DNA of 64,000 nucleotides from JAMXLG01 sp963818925 (GCA_963818925.1 CAWFTN010000001.1:2294001-2358000), one strand, 5' to 3'. Positions 44,012-53,723 are shown, counted from the stretch's first letter. A program made the numbers and translations. Notes: a model not told the origin generated them from the letters alone.

Positions 44012-45239
44012 GCTCGGGGGCGTCGAAACCCTCGAGATTCAAGTTGATCTCTTCGTGTCCGGCGTCGAACGCTTCTTCGTGCAAGCCGGAGACTTGCGCG
44101 TCGAGCGGATCGATTTCCGCAACCTCGGTGGCCGTCGCTTTACGTTTGTAGCGCGTGGGGCCGGTTGCAGCGGGACGCGTTGACTTCTGCTTTTCGCGGC
44201 GAGCGCGCCGCGCGGCGACGATATCTTCGCGCGATCCACCACGGCTTGCGCTTGTCGACGCATGCGAACTCGACGGCGCGGAAGCCGTCGTAAGGCTCGC
44301 GCGGCGCTTGCGTTCGGCCGCTGCGAGTTGACGTTTACGGAAGACGACGACGAGCGGAGCCGAGTAAAAGATCGAGTGATACGCACCCGAGAGAATACCG
44401 ACGAGCAGCGCGAACGCGAAGTTCTTCAAGCTCTCGCCGCCGAGCAGCAACAGGGCAACGAGCGTGATCACGACGGTTGCGACCGTGTTCACCGAACGCG
44501 TCATCGTCTGCTTGATCGACTCGTTGACGATCGTCTCATACGGCGCACCGCCCATGATCTTCGTATTCTCGCGGATACGGTCGAGAATGACGATCGTGTC
44601 CATGACCGAGTAACCGATGACGGTCAGCACCGCCGCGAGGAATGCGTCGTCCGCCGGACGATTGGCAATCGCGTAGATACCGATCATGACCAGCGCGTCG
44701 CGAGCCAGCGCGATGACGGTCACGAGACCGAAGATGTAATTCCAATTGAAGCGGAACGCGATGTAGATGAACTGGATACCGAGCGCGATCAAAAGCGCCC
44801 ACAGCGCAAGGCGCAGATATTCGCCGCCGAGCGTCGCTCCGAGCGCGGTGATGCTGAGTTTGCTCGCATCGAACGGCCCCGCTTTTGCGAGTGCGTTCTT
44901 CAGCGGTACCGAGTCATTCGCAAACGAGGTCTGCGTTTGGATTTGGAACGCCTTGCCGTCCGTGCCCGCGGTCGTGATACGTTCGTCCGCGAGATTCAGC
45001 GGCGCGACCGCATCCTTTACCGCTTGGGTCGTCGTCGGCCGATCGTATGTCACGCTCACGTCCGTACCGCCGGTGAAGGACAAGCCGAGACGCAGCATGT
45101 GGTTGGGGTGGAAGCCGTCGCCGCCTTCGAAGCCGTGGTAAATCATCGCGGCGACACCGAGCGCGATGATGAGATACGAGATCGCCGAAACGGTGCGGAA
45201 CCAGCCGACGATATTCCAGTTCAGTCTGCGAAATAGCAT
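43980..45239 (-). CDS. secF: Protein translocase subunit SecF
   Basis: 419 residues. TM1, then the periplasmic start LRLGLSFTGGTDVSVTYDRP, and TM2-TM6 with SVMDTIVILDRIRENTK (about 215-235), a hallmark of SecF TM4. SecD-SecF pulls translocated proteins across using the proton gradient. A C-terminal extension of about 115 residues follows TM6, first Ser/Ala/basic (SSSHASTSASRGG, RRARREKQKSTRP) then acidic (AEHVEPHADHEE-like end), longer than usual and of unknown function. Eight bases downstream of secD. Confidence 0.96.
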   Translation of the reverse strand: MLFRRLNWNIVGWFRTVSAISYLIIALGVAAMIYHGFEGGDGFHPNHMLRLGLSFTGGTDVSVTYDRPTTTQAVKDAVAPLNLADERITTAGTDGKAFQIQTQTSFANDSVPLKNALAKAGPFDASKLSITALGATLGGEYLRLALWALLIALGIQFIYIAFRFNWNYIFGLVTVIALARDALVMIGIYAIANRPADDAFLAAVLTVIGYSVMDTIVILDRIRENTKIMGGAPYETIVNESIKQTMTRSVNTVATVVITLVALLLLGGESLKNFAFALLVGILSGAYHSIFYSAPLVVVFRKRQLAAAERKRRASLTTASAPSSSHASTSASRGGSREDIVAARRARREKQKSTRPAATGPTRYKRKATATEVAEIDPLDAQVSGLHEEAFDAGHEEINLNLEGFDAPEHVEPHADHEE

Positions 45240-45247
45240 GTGAGGTC

Positions 45248-46621
45248 CTATGCCCCCGCTTTCGCGAAGATGCCGACGTCTTCAGATTTGACGCCGTAGA
45301 GCTCCGGTGACGTGAGCACGTTGTTGTCGACGAGTGTGTCGACGAAGAAACGAGTGACGAAGACGGCGGTGACGAGCGACACGACCGTACCCCAGAAGAG
45401 CGTGAACGCGAAGCCTTTCACCGTGCCGGTGCCGAGCATGTAGAGCACGCCGGCGCCGACGATCGTCGTGAAGTGACTGTCAAACACGGCCGAGAACGCG
45501 CGCGAGAATCCGACGCGTACGGCCGAGCGGAAGGACTTGCCGTTCCACAGTTCTTCTTTGATGCGTTCGAAGATTAGGACGTTCGCGTCAACCGCCATAC
45601 CGATCGAGAGCACGAAACCGGCGATACCCGGCAGCGTCAGCGTTGCGTGCGAGAGCGCGAGAATTCCAAGCATCACGAGACAGTAGATCGCAAGCGCGAT
45701 GTCGGCGAGAAAACCCGGGAGACGGTACACGATGATCATGAAGATCAATACGAGCGCAAGGCCGAGCATCGACGCCTTCAACGACTGGTCCAGATCGATC
45801 TTTCCGAGCGTCGGTCCGATCGTTTCTTTCTCGATGATGTCGATATGCGCGGGAAGCGCGCCGGCGTTGAGTTCGTTTGCAAGCGTCACGGTATAATCTT
45901 GCGTGAACTGACCCGTGATTTCGCCGCTATCGAAGATCGGGCTTTGAATCGTCGCTGCCGAGACATAACGATGATCGAGGAAGATCGCGAGCAGCTTTCC
46001 GACGTTCGCGGTCGTCATGCGGCCAAACTTCGACGGATTTTTCGTCTGGAACGTGATGTTCGGATTGCCCGACTGATCGTAGCTCGCTTGCGCGGCTTTG
46101 AGTTCTTTACCGGTGTAGACGACCGCCCCGGACGCATCATAGGCGCCGCTCTCGACGTACGCCTTCGCGTCGGCGCGTTGCTTCGCCGTGATACCCGCCG
46201 TATTCGCCGGCGCATTGACGATCTGCAGATCGCGTTCGGCTTTCTGCTCGACGTCCGGCGGCATGATCTTGTAATCGAGAACGGCGACCTGCTTGAGCAA
46301 TTGTTCCGCCTGATCGGGATTCTTCAGATTCGGAATCTCGACAAGAATGCGGTCGCTGCCGACGTTACTGATCTGCGGCTCGGTCACGCCCAGCGAGTTG
46401 ATGCGCTGGTCGATGACCTGGCGCGTCTGCGCTTGCACGTCCGGCGTGATCTTCGTCACGTCGTTGGTCGGCGAGAGCTGGAGCAGCAGGCGCGAACCGC
46501 CTTGCAAGTCCAGACCTAGGTGAATGCGCTGATCGAGCGGCAGAATCGTCCAAATTGAATAGGCGACGACCGCGATGATCACGAGCGCTTTGACAAACGG
46601 TTTAATCGTATTCCAGCTCAT
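45248..46621 (-). CDS. secD: Protein translocase subunit SecD
   Basis: 457 residues. An N-terminal helix is followed by HLGLDLQGGSRLLLQLSPTN (P1 domain start), NSLGVTEPQISNVGSDRILV, and a six-helix C-terminal part with FVLSIGMAVDANVLIFERIK and FTLFWGTVVSLVTAVFVTRF. It lacks the extra long periplasmic inserts of some phyla. It is placed 80 bp after flhA on the same strand, an uncommon neighbour. Confidence 0.96.
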   Translation of the reverse strand: MSWNTIKPFVKALVIIAVVAYSIWTILPLDQRIHLGLDLQGGSRLLLQLSPTNDVTKITPDVQAQTRQVIDQRINSLGVTEPQISNVGSDRILVEIPNLKNPDQAEQLLKQVAVLDYKIMPPDVEQKAERDLQIVNAPANTAGITAKQRADAKAYVESGAYDASGAVVYTGKELKAAQASYDQSGNPNITFQTKNPSKFGRMTTANVGKLLAIFLDHRYVSAATIQSPIFDSGEITGQFTQDYTVTLANELNAGALPAHIDIIEKETIGPTLGKIDLDQSLKASMLGLALVLIFMIIVYRLPGFLADIALAIYCLVMLGILALSHATLTLPGIAGFVLSIGMAVDANVLIFERIKEELWNGKSFRSAVRVGFSRAFSAVFDSHFTTIVGAGVLYMLGTGTVKGFAFTLFWGTVVSLVTAVFVTRFFVDTLVDNNVLTSPELYGVKSEDVGIFAKAGA

Positions 46622-46700
46622 CGGCTCTACTATGAAAGAAGGAACGCCAGGCCAAAGCCCGGCGACAACCCTAAGAGTTTATCAGGAGCGTCCCGGCGGG

Positions 46701-48746
46701 TCAAACCGCGAGGGGCCGGCGCTCTTGGTTCACCACGTCGGCCGGAACTAACTGCAATTCCGGCGGCAGTTCTCCATAGGCTAACACTTCGGTACGAATA
46801 CCGGCTCGTATAAGGAAGTCCGCGAGCACGGGCCGCAGAGTCGCCGTACAAACGACCGCTGCCTGCTCCCGCGGCACTCGGGCCGCGTACGATTCCACGG
46901 CGTCGCGCAGCGCCAAAGCACGGTCCGGATCGGGAGCGAACTCCGCACCCGCGCCGGTCCACGCGCGCGTGAGCTCACGCTCGTATTCCGGGTCGAGCAA
47001 GAGCGGTTCGAGCCTCGTCAGACCACGGCGCCGCAGCAGATCCGGAACGATTGCGCGGCGAGCGGCCTCGGCCAGTTCTCGCGGGTCGCGCGACGGCGCC
47101 TCGAGCATTGCCTGCACGACGGCGACCGGGTCCCGCGGCCACGCGCCTTCGCGAAGCAAATGCCCGTAGGCGCGATGGAAGACGCCGAGCGGGAAAGCGT
47201 CCGTGCCGATCTCCTTTACGAGGGCGGGCATCGTGGCGCGCAGATGCTCGAGCATCGTCTGCAGCTCTTGGCGGCCGACGAGTTCGCTCGCATACCGCCG
47301 CACCATCTCCGCGACATGTGAGCCCACGATCGAAATCGGGTCGAACACCAAACCGCCGGCGTCGACAATAGCGGGGCGTTGGGCGGGATCGATCCATGCC
47401 GAGGGAAGGCCGTAGACCGGCTCCGGCTGCGCATCGAGTCCGAACCGTGCGAGGATGGAGACGTCCGCCACGGCGAGCACGCGCTCCAACTGCAAGCTTC
47501 CCTCGCCGACGATGCGATCGCGGACGCGAATTGCATAGGTCTGCGGATCGCGCGCTAGGTCGTCGCGCAGACGCACGCCGGGGAGCACGATGCCGATCTC
47601 GGTTGCAAGCGCGCGGCGCACTTCGCCGATACGATCCAACAACGCGTCGGCAAGTGGCGGCGCTAACAGGTGAGCGAGCTCCGAACCGATGTCGATCGAC
47701 ATCGCATCGACGCCCACGAGTCCCAGTGCGAGTTCCGGACGCCGCAACGCCTGTCGCTTTGCGCGTTCGGTTTCACCTGCCGCCGCTCGAACGCGAGCGC
47801 GCTGATTTCGCGCCGCGAGTTGCGCCGCGATAAACCCGCAGCCGCCGAGCATCAAGAACACCGGTCGCGGTAACGCGGGAACGAACGACAGCACGATCGA
47901 CAGCGCGCCCGCGCTACGCAGGACGTCGGGCCGCGCAAACAATTGCGCCGCAAGATCGGCGCCGAGTGCACCGTCCGATGCAACGCGCGTGACCATCATG
48001 CCCATCGCGGTGGAGATGAGGAATGCGGGCAGCGTCGTCACGAGCGCATTGCCGATCGAGAGCAATGCGAATGTGTTGAGCGCATCGAGGGGCGCAAGCC
48101 CGTGGTACGCAATGCCGACGACGATCCCGCCCGCAAGATTCAAGCCGACGATTACGAGCGCCGCAATTGCGTCGCCCTTGACGAACTTTCCCGCGCCGTC
48201 CATGGCGCCGTAAAAATCGGCTTCACGCTGAACGAACGCGCGTTTGCGGCGCGCGCCTTCGGCATCCAATACGCCGGCGTGCACGTCGGCGTCGATCGCC
48301 ATTTGTTTGCCCGGCATCGCGTCGAGCGTAAAACGCGCGGCCACTTCGGCGACGCGCTGCGACCCGCTCGCAATCACGATGAACTGAATCGTGATCAAGA
48401 TTGCAAAAACGATCAGTCCCACCACGAGGTTTCCGTGAACCACGAATTGGCCGAAGGCGGGGATGATCGCGCCGGCCGCGCCGGGCGTCGCGCCGTCCGT
48501 TAGAATGAGCCGTGTTGCCGAGACGTCGAGCGACAGCCGGAAGAGTGTCGCCACGAGCAACGCCGGCGCGAACGCCGAAAATTCGAGCGGGTCGTCGATC
48601 GTCACCGCAAGCAGCAGCACGAGCGCGGAGCCGAAAACGTTCACGGCCAGCAGCACGTCGAGCAACCAGGAAGGCAGCGGCACGATCAAAATCGCGACGA
48701 TGGCGAGCAGACACGCCGCAAACGCATAGACGGGAAGTTTCGTCAT
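46701..48746 (-). CDS. flhA: Flagellar biosynthesis protein FlhA
   Basis: 681 residues from ATG 48746 (MTKLPVYAFAACLLAIVAIL). Eight membrane helices fill the first ~310 residues, with the FHIPEP signature RLSLDVSATRLILTDG-like segment and the cytoplasmic loop FTLDAMPGKQMAIDADVHAG, DAEGARRKRAFVQREADFYG and AMDGAGKFVKGDAIAALVI, highly conserved in FlhA/SctV. The C-terminal ring-forming domain contains FLIRAGIRTEVLAYGELPPE. It forms the nonameric export gate. Its start codon overlaps flhB by four bases. Confidence 0.95.
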   Translation of the reverse strand: MTKLPVYAFAACLLAIVAILIVPLPSWLLDVLLAVNVFGSALVLLLAVTIDDPLEFSAFAPALLVATLFRLSLDVSATRLILTDGATPGAAGAIIPAFGQFVVHGNLVVGLIVFAILITIQFIVIASGSQRVAEVAARFTLDAMPGKQMAIDADVHAGVLDAEGARRKRAFVQREADFYGAMDGAGKFVKGDAIAALVIVGLNLAGGIVVGIAYHGLAPLDALNTFALLSIGNALVTTLPAFLISTAMGMMVTRVASDGALGADLAAQLFARPDVLRSAGALSIVLSFVPALPRPVFLMLGGCGFIAAQLAARNQRARVRAAAGETERAKRQALRRPELALGLVGVDAMSIDIGSELAHLLAPPLADALLDRIGEVRRALATEIGIVLPGVRLRDDLARDPQTYAIRVRDRIVGEGSLQLERVLAVADVSILARFGLDAQPEPVYGLPSAWIDPAQRPAIVDAGGLVFDPISIVGSHVAEMVRRYASELVGRQELQTMLEHLRATMPALVKEIGTDAFPLGVFHRAYGHLLREGAWPRDPVAVVQAMLEAPSRDPRELAEAARRAIVPDLLRRRGLTRLEPLLLDPEYERELTRAWTGAGAEFAPDPDRALALRDAVESYAARVPREQAAVVCTATLRPVLADFLIRAGIRTEVLAYGELPPELQLVPADVVNQERRPLAV

Positions 48747-49753
48747 TCCAACGCTCCGCTGCGGATAAGGGCCGCAACGATCTCCGCGACGGCAACGTAG
48801 CAATCGTTCGGTATCGGTTCGCCCGCGTGCGTTTGCGCGAAGAGCGCGCGCGCAAGCGGCACGTTTTCAATAACCGGAATGCCGTGCTGGGCTGCCAATT
48901 CGCGAACGCGAAGCGCCATTTCGTCCGCGGCACGCACGACAACGACAGGAACCGGTACCTCGGGCGGACGGTATTCGAGTGCGATCGCGACATGCGTAGG
49001 ATTCACCACGACAAACGAGGCGTCTTTGACTTTTGCGATTGCCCCGCGGATAACGCTGCGATGCAATGCCTTGCGCCGGCCACGAGCTGCCGGGTCGCCA
49101 TCGTTCTCTTTGAGCTCGCGTTTGAGTTCGTGCAGACTCATCTTCAGTTTTGCGAGCCACGAACGCCGCGCGACACCGTACTCGATCATGGCAAAGCCAA
49201 GACCAACGGCAGCCGCCGCAAACACAACATGCTGGGCGCCGCTCCATGCCGTCGCGGCGACTGCATCGGCGCGCGTCGTTTCCCGAGCGACGGCGAACAC
49301 GGTTCGCATGGAGGCGACGATTGCGACACCCGCGACCGCGAATGCAAACAGTGCGCGAGCCGCGTGCGTCGCCGCTTCATTCGATACCATCCGCTTGAGT
49401 CCGTCGACCGGTGCCAAGCGCGTGAGTTTGAACGACGGTCCTACGATTGTGAAACCGCCGGTTTGCGCGACGCCGGCCACAACCGCTGCACCGGCAGCCG
49501 CAGCCGCAACCGCGACGCCGCACGCGAGCAGGGCGACGGTTTCGGCGTTGGTATCCAAGCCGCGCGCGGCGTGGGCGATCGCCCTTTGTACGGTTGCGGC
49601 GAAGATTGGGGAAACGCCGGTGACGCAGAGCGCTGCCGCGGCGAAAGCAACGTTCGCGCCAAACTCCTGCGAGCGCGGCTGATTGCCTTCGCGACGTGCT
49701 TTCGCAATGCGCGCGGGCGTCGCATCGAACTGTTTTTCCGATGCGTCGCTCAT
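48743..49753 (-). CDS. flhB: Flagellar biosynthesis protein FlhB
   Basis: 336 residues beginning MSDASEKQFDATPARIAKAR REGNQPRSQE (residues 1-30), the typical FlhB start. Four helices follow, then the linker LKMSLHELKRELKENDGDPA and the autocleavage site VVNPTHVAIALEY (Asn-Pro-Thr-His). FlhB sets the export switch from hook to filament substrates. Four-base overlaps with fliR upstream and flhA downstream. Confidence 0.96.
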   Translation of the reverse strand: MSDASEKQFDATPARIAKARREGNQPRSQEFGANVAFAAAALCVTGVSPIFAATVQRAIAHAARGLDTNAETVALLACGVAVAAAAAGAAVVAGVAQTGGFTIVGPSFKLTRLAPVDGLKRMVSNEAATHAARALFAFAVAGVAIVASMRTVFAVARETTRADAVAATAWSGAQHVVFAAAAVGLGFAMIEYGVARRSWLAKLKMSLHELKRELKENDGDPAARGRRKALHRSVIRGAIAKVKDASFVVVNPTHVAIALEYRPPEVPVPVVVVRAADEMALRVRELAAQHGIPVIENVPLARALFAQTHAGEPIPNDCYVAVAEIVAALIRSGALE

Positions 49754-50460
49754 CGCACCACCGGCACGAAGAGAAGCGGATGTGCTGCTTGCGCCGCCGC
49801 AAGCGGAATCGCGAGCGCCGTCACGATCAGCACGACGCCGAAGACGAGCGGAAATGAAAGCGTAAACGTCGCGAAGCGCGGCACGGTGCGCGCAAGTGCG
49901 GCGAGCGCGATTTGCGTGACGAACGCGAGTGCGATCGCCGGTGCGGCCACCGCGAGCGCAACCGTTACGATCGTCGTCGCAACCGCGATGGCGAATGCTC
50001 CCCACGCATGTGCATCAAACGGCGCGCCGGGGAGAATGCGCTCGAAACTTCCAGCAAACGCTGCAATCGCCGGCCGATAGGCGTTCAAAAGAAAGTATGC
50101 GCCGGTGAATGCGATCGACCAGATGCGGCCGAAGCCGCTCGGCGCGACCAGGTCCACGTTCGGTGCGATTGCTTTCACGCCGACGTAATCGTCCAACATG
50201 CGCCCGCCGGCGTACGCGCCGTCATACAGCAACGACGCTGCGATGCCAATTGCAGTGCCGAGCGCAAATTCCGTCACCACGGCGATTACCAGCGCGACGC
50301 CGTCGAACGATCGAGCGTGAACGCCCGGCGCAATCAGCGCCGCGAGTACGAGCGCGAGACCAGCGCGGAGCATCCTCGGTACGCTCGGATGCGAAAAACC
50401 GGGCGCACGAAACACGAACCCGGCGCAGCGCGCAAAGACTAGCAACGGTGCGGCGGTCAC
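49750..50460 (-). CDS. fliR: Flagellar biosynthesis protein FliR
   Basis: 236 residues, six hydrophobic helices, with RAPGFSHPSVPRMLRAGLAL near the start (the R-x-P-x-x-x…P…R pattern of FliR) and DYVGVKAIAPNVDLVAPSGF in the middle. Part of the FliPQR export pore. Overlaps fliQ and flhB by four bases each. Confidence 0.92.
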   Translation of the reverse strand: MTAAPLLVFARCAGFVFRAPGFSHPSVPRMLRAGLALVLAALIAPGVHARSFDGVALVIAVVTEFALGTAIGIAASLLYDGAYAGGRMLDDYVGVKAIAPNVDLVAPSGFGRIWSIAFTGAYFLLNAYRPAIAAFAGSFERILPGAPFDAHAWGAFAIAVATTIVTVALAVAAPAIALAFVTQIALAALARTVPRFATFTLSFPLVFGVVLIVTALAIPLAAAQAAHPLLFVPVVR

Positions 50461-50726
50461 GGGCCGTACACCAACGCCGGTATCGCGTCAAGCGCGTGGT
50501 GGAAGAGTGCTTCGCATGCATGTAACGCAAAGCCGCCGAAGAGCGCAATCGCGAAGCCGACGGCGAGCATCTTCGGCAGCAGCGTCAACGTCTGTTCTTG
50601 TATTTGCGTCGCGGCTTGCACGACTGCAATCGCCGTTCCGACCAGCGCAGCAATACCGAGCACCGGGATGCAGAGTACCGCAGCCAATACCATCGCCTCG
50701 CGCAGCAGTCCGTCAAAGCCAGCCAT
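50457..50726 (-). CDS. fliQ: Flagellar biosynthesis protein FliQ
   Basis: 89 residues, two helices, with LVGTAIAVVQAATQIQEQTL TLLPKMLAVG (residues ~28-57), the conserved FliQ core (…Q.aTQi.eqtl.f.PK…). First gene on this side of the split flagellar cluster. Upstream, where fliP would normally be, a plus-strand gene block begins instead. Confidence 0.94.
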   Translation of the reverse strand: MAGFDGLLREAMVLAAVLCIPVLGIAALVGTAIAVVQAATQIQEQTLTLLPKMLAVGFAIALFGGFALHACEALFHHALDAIPALVYGP

Positions 50727-50845
50727 GCGCCGAAGCTATCGTGCGCGCGTTGCCGAATTGTTGCGCGGGTAGAACGCTCAAGTGAATATCGTATCCACTT
50801 CAATTGGACTGTCCCGGCCGGGTTAAGATGATAAAAGAGGAGTAA

Positions 50846-52405
50846 ATGGCGATTTCGGACGGCGCGATTCCCTTGCTTGTCGGCGTCACCGGGCATCGCG
50901 ACGTTGCGGATGCGCACATCGACGCCGCGCGGGGGCTCGTGACTCAGCGACTCTCGCAACTCGCGCGTGATTACCCTCACACGCCGATAGTCGTTCTTTC
51001 GCCGCTCGCAGAGGGCGCGGATCGCATCGTTGCTGAAGCGGCGCTTGCGCTCGGCCTCGAGCTCCTCGTGCCGCTTCCGGTAGGCGTGGAACAATATCGG
51101 CGCGATTTTACGACGCCGGAATCACTTGAAGCGTTCGACGCTTTGCTGGCGCAGGCAAAGTCGAGTTTCGTTGTGCCGGGGTCGTCGGGACCGGTAGGCG
51201 ATGACGAGCGCTATGCCGAGCTTGGTTCATTTATCGCAAAAACGAGCGATTTACTGATCGCGCTGTGGGACGGGTTGCCGGCACGCGGAGTCGGCGGAAC
51301 TGCGGACGTTGTTGACGCGCGCATCGCCAATACGGAGCCGATCGACTGGATCATCGTTTCGCGCAACGGCTCGACGAATGTCGAGCAGCGAATATCGCAT
51401 AGCCATCACATGCCGGAACCGGCAACGTGGTCGCGCGTCGACGAATTCAATCGCGACGCCGCGCTCGACTTTCCGTCGCAGCCGCGCCCGTCGCTCTTTA
51501 CGATTGCCGACGAACTGGCGATGCGATTTCACCGCGAACAGAATCGCGTTTTGGACTGCACTTTTGCGTGCATCGCAGCGGCCGTATTCGCGTTCGAAGG
51601 ATATGAACTCGACATTGCCCTCGGCCCGGCTACCGACGTTCCGGGCGTCCTGTTTCTCATCGCCGACGTCGTTGCGTTCGCAGCCGCGTTTTTTGTGATC
51701 GCGTTCGCGCGTGGTAGACGGGTTGAAACGAAGAGCCAAGACTACCGGGCGTTGAGCGAAGCGCTTCGCATTCAGCGATTTTGGAACGCGCTCGATCTCG
51801 GAAGCGACTTGAGTGCGCTCTACGAACGCAAACACGAAGTCGAACTCGAATGGGTCCGCAAAGCGTTACGGTCGTCGTCGCGCTATGAAGGCTGGCGCAC
51901 CGACCGTCACGCGAGGGAACTGCATTGGGTCGAGCGCGCGCGAGATGCAAGAGAAGCCTGGGTTAACGATCAAGAACGATTTTTCACGCGTGCGAAAAAA
52001 CGCGACGAGGCGAGAGTCGAGCTGTCGCATCGCACGAGCGGATTGCTGATCATTGCCGCAACCGTTATGACCCTTGTTCTGGCCGTGAACGAAGTTTGGC
52101 CGTCGCCCGTGCCTCACGAGCGCGAATTCGCGCTGTTTTTGATATCGGTATTCGCTGCCATATCGGCATTGATTCACGGATATGCCGATAAATCAGCTTG
52201 GTCGTATCACGCGCGTGAATACGCGCGCATGGCGGAACTCTATCGATCGACGAGCAAGGAACTCGCCACGATGCTGGAGCCGGAGAGCCAAGAACCGGAA
52301 GCAGCGCGCGCGCTGTTCCGTTCGCTCGCGCGGGAAGCGCTATCCGAAAATGCCGACTGGTTGCTCGCACATCGCGAACGCCCGATCGAGATGCCCGACA
52401 CGTAG
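50846..52405 (+). CDS. SLOG-like nucleotide-sensor domain fused to SLATT-like transmembrane domains
   Basis: 519 residues. The first ~180 form a Rossmann-like domain beginning LLVGVTGHRDVADAHIDAAR, with VVLSPLAEGADRIVAEAALA, LLVPLPVGVEQYRRDF and TSDLLIALWDG. This pattern of sheet ends plus G-H-R…SPLAEGADR is that of SLOG/TIR-like proteins. Two membrane helix pairs follow (about 240-290 and 395-445), with SQDYRALSEALRIQRFWNAL between them, as in SLATT-type domains of nucleotide-signal conflict systems. AGAGGAG precedes the ATG. It is inferred to be a membrane effector gated by a nucleotide ligand. First gene of the block splitting fliP and fliQ. Confidence 0.65.
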   Translation: MAISDGAIPLLVGVTGHRDVADAHIDAARGLVTQRLSQLARDYPHTPIVVLSPLAEGADRIVAEAALALGLELLVPLPVGVEQYRRDFTTPESLEAFDALLAQAKSSFVVPGSSGPVGDDERYAELGSFIAKTSDLLIALWDGLPARGVGGTADVVDARIANTEPIDWIIVSRNGSTNVEQRISHSHHMPEPATWSRVDEFNRDAALDFPSQPRPSLFTIADELAMRFHREQNRVLDCTFACIAAAVFAFEGYELDIALGPATDVPGVLFLIADVVAFAAAFFVIAFARGRRVETKSQDYRALSEALRIQRFWNALDLGSDLSALYERKHEVELEWVRKALRSSSRYEGWRTDRHARELHWVERARDAREAWVNDQERFFTRAKKRDEARVELSHRTSGLLIIAATVMTLVLAVNEVWPSPVPHEREFALFLISVFAAISALIHGYADKSAWSYHAREYARMAELYRSTSKELATMLEPESQEPEAARALFRSLAREALSENADWLLAHRERPIEMPDT

Positions 52406-52514
52406 CAAGCAGTTCCCCTTATGCCCCATACGTATCGGGACGTTCGTTACGATACGAGCATGGGCCACAGGGGCTACGGTTAGCAAGGAAGTTTCTGCGA
52501 GGGAGGCTCTTTCT
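52406..52514 (+). promoter_or_regulatory. Leader with inverted repeats before the Vgb-like lipoprotein
   Basis: CGTATCG-N12-CGATACG is nested inside CCCAT…ATGGG, which together could fold into a stem of about 12 bp, followed by a G-rich stretch and the ribosome binding site GGGAGG. It could be a promoter operator or a structured leader; it did not match a riboswitch consensus I know. Confidence 0.35.
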
Positions 52515-53723
52515 ATGTCTCGACGCGCTCTGGGCCTTTTTTTGTTCGTCGCCGGTATGTCGTTCATCGCTGCATGCGGTGGCGGCGGCGGCGGCTCACC
52601 GACACCGCCCGGCGTTCCGTCCACCGGTTCGGGCGGCAGCGATCCGGGATCGAACGCGACCGCGACGCCGTCGGCAAATCCATGCAACTGCGTGACGATC
52701 AAAGAGAAAGCCACAAAGGACAAGCTTCTCGGCGGCATTACGCTCGGTAAGGACAATCATCTGTATGCAACGACGCCGGTCGGCGTCGATATCTTCGACC
52801 AGCAGCTGGATCTGCTTCCCTCACCGGGCCCGGCCCAAGCGAGAATTCGCGAAACGTGGCCATCGGTTCCGAAGAACAGCACTCCGCAAGGTGCACTTGC
52901 TGCAACCGGTTCGACCATCAACGTACTCGGCAACACGCCGGGCGGAGCATCGAGCGCGGTAACGAGTTTTGCAAGCGGACCAGTGCCGACGCCGTCGTCG
53001 CAGCCTCTCCTCGCGCAATACAACGTGAACACGCAAACCTGGTTCAACGTCTCACCGGGCAACTTTGGCGATAAGTGGGTTTCACTGGCGCCGCTCGATA
53101 GCACGAGCCTCTTCGTCGTCGGAGACCATAGGACGGCGAATAACGGCTGGACCGGCTTCATTCTGGGTTTCGGCGTGGCGTGCGTTTCGCCGGTGTTTTC
53201 ACATCCGCTCGGCGCATCGAGCATCGGTGCGGACGGCAATCTTTGGGTTGCAACGGACCCGTCATTGAATTCGAAATCGCCGAGCGATCCGCAGACGAAT
53301 CCGTCGATTCTCTATGACGTTAACGCATCCACCGGCGCGATCATCCATGCGTATACGCTCCCGAAGGGATCGCACGTGAGCGCCATCGCCGCGGGAAATA
53401 ATGCGGTGTGGTTCACCGATGACGGGCTGAATGAAATCGGCGAAGTTCCGATCGGCGCAACCAACGTTACGCTGATCCCGCTGCCGAATAACGGCGTCGC
53501 GCAAGCACCGGTCGGCATTTCGCAAGACAGCATCGGTCGCATGTGGTTCACGGAATTCAACGGCAAGCGCGTGGGATACGTCATGCCGACGACGTTGCAG
53601 ATTACCGTGTTCAAAGTCACCGGCGGACCCATTGGAATCATCGGGTGCGTGCCGGGGCAAAACTGCCCGGCAACGAATGTCTTTTTCGCTGAGACCGCCG
53701 CGCTTGGCAATGCGTCGTTCTAG
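52515..53723 (+). CDS. Lipoprotein with Vgb/streptogramin-lyase-like beta-propeller
   Basis: 402 residues from ATG 52515 with GGGAGG eight bases upstream; an open frame extends further 5' into the previous gene but is not supported. The lipobox is AACGGGGGG after a hydrophobic signal, then a Pro/Ser/Gly linker. The propeller blades read LGGITLGKDNHLYATTPVGV, ASSIGADGNLWVATDP, AIAAGNNAVWFTDDGLNEIG and GISQDSIGRMWFTEFNGKRV, a repeat I-x-x-G-x-x-x-x-x-W-F-T-x typical of Vgb-like propellers. Whether it is a lyase cannot be told; most homologues are not. The lipoprotein should face the periplasm. Confidence 0.78.
   Translation: MSRRALGLFLFVAGMSFIAACGGGGGGSPTPPGVPSTGSGGSDPGSNATATPSANPCNCVTIKEKATKDKLLGGITLGKDNHLYATTPVGVDIFDQQLDLLPSPGPAQARIRETWPSVPKNSTPQGALAATGSTINVLGNTPGGASSAVTSFASGPVPTPSSQPLLAQYNVNTQTWFNVSPGNFGDKWVSLAPLDSTSLFVVGDHRTANNGWTGFILGFGVACVSPVFSHPLGASSIGADGNLWVATDPSLNSKSPSDPQTNPSILYDVNASTGAIIHAYTLPKGSHVSAIAAGNNAVWFTDDGLNEIGEVPIGATNVTLIPLPNNGVAQAPVGISQDSIGRMWFTEFNGKRVGYVMPTTLQITVFKVTGGPIGIIGCVPGQNCPATNVFFAETAALGNASF

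Noticed and set aside
44262..45236. A 324-codon plus-strand open frame opposite secF
   Set aside because: Shadow of secF, whose assignment is secure.
48512..50080. A 522-codon plus-strand open frame opposite flhA/flhB
   Set aside because: Antisense shadow of flhB and flhA in GC-rich codons; composition (Arg/Ala runs, no domains) is not protein-like and the minus-strand genes are certain.
52182..52514. 5' extension of the Vgb-like lipoprotein into the SLOG/TM gene
   Set aside because: The lipobox signal peptide and GGGAGG site place the start at 52515.
52406..52514. c-di-GMP or cobalamin riboswitch in the leader
   Set aside because: Hairpins and G-rich runs are present but none of the conserved core sequences of these classes could be matched.
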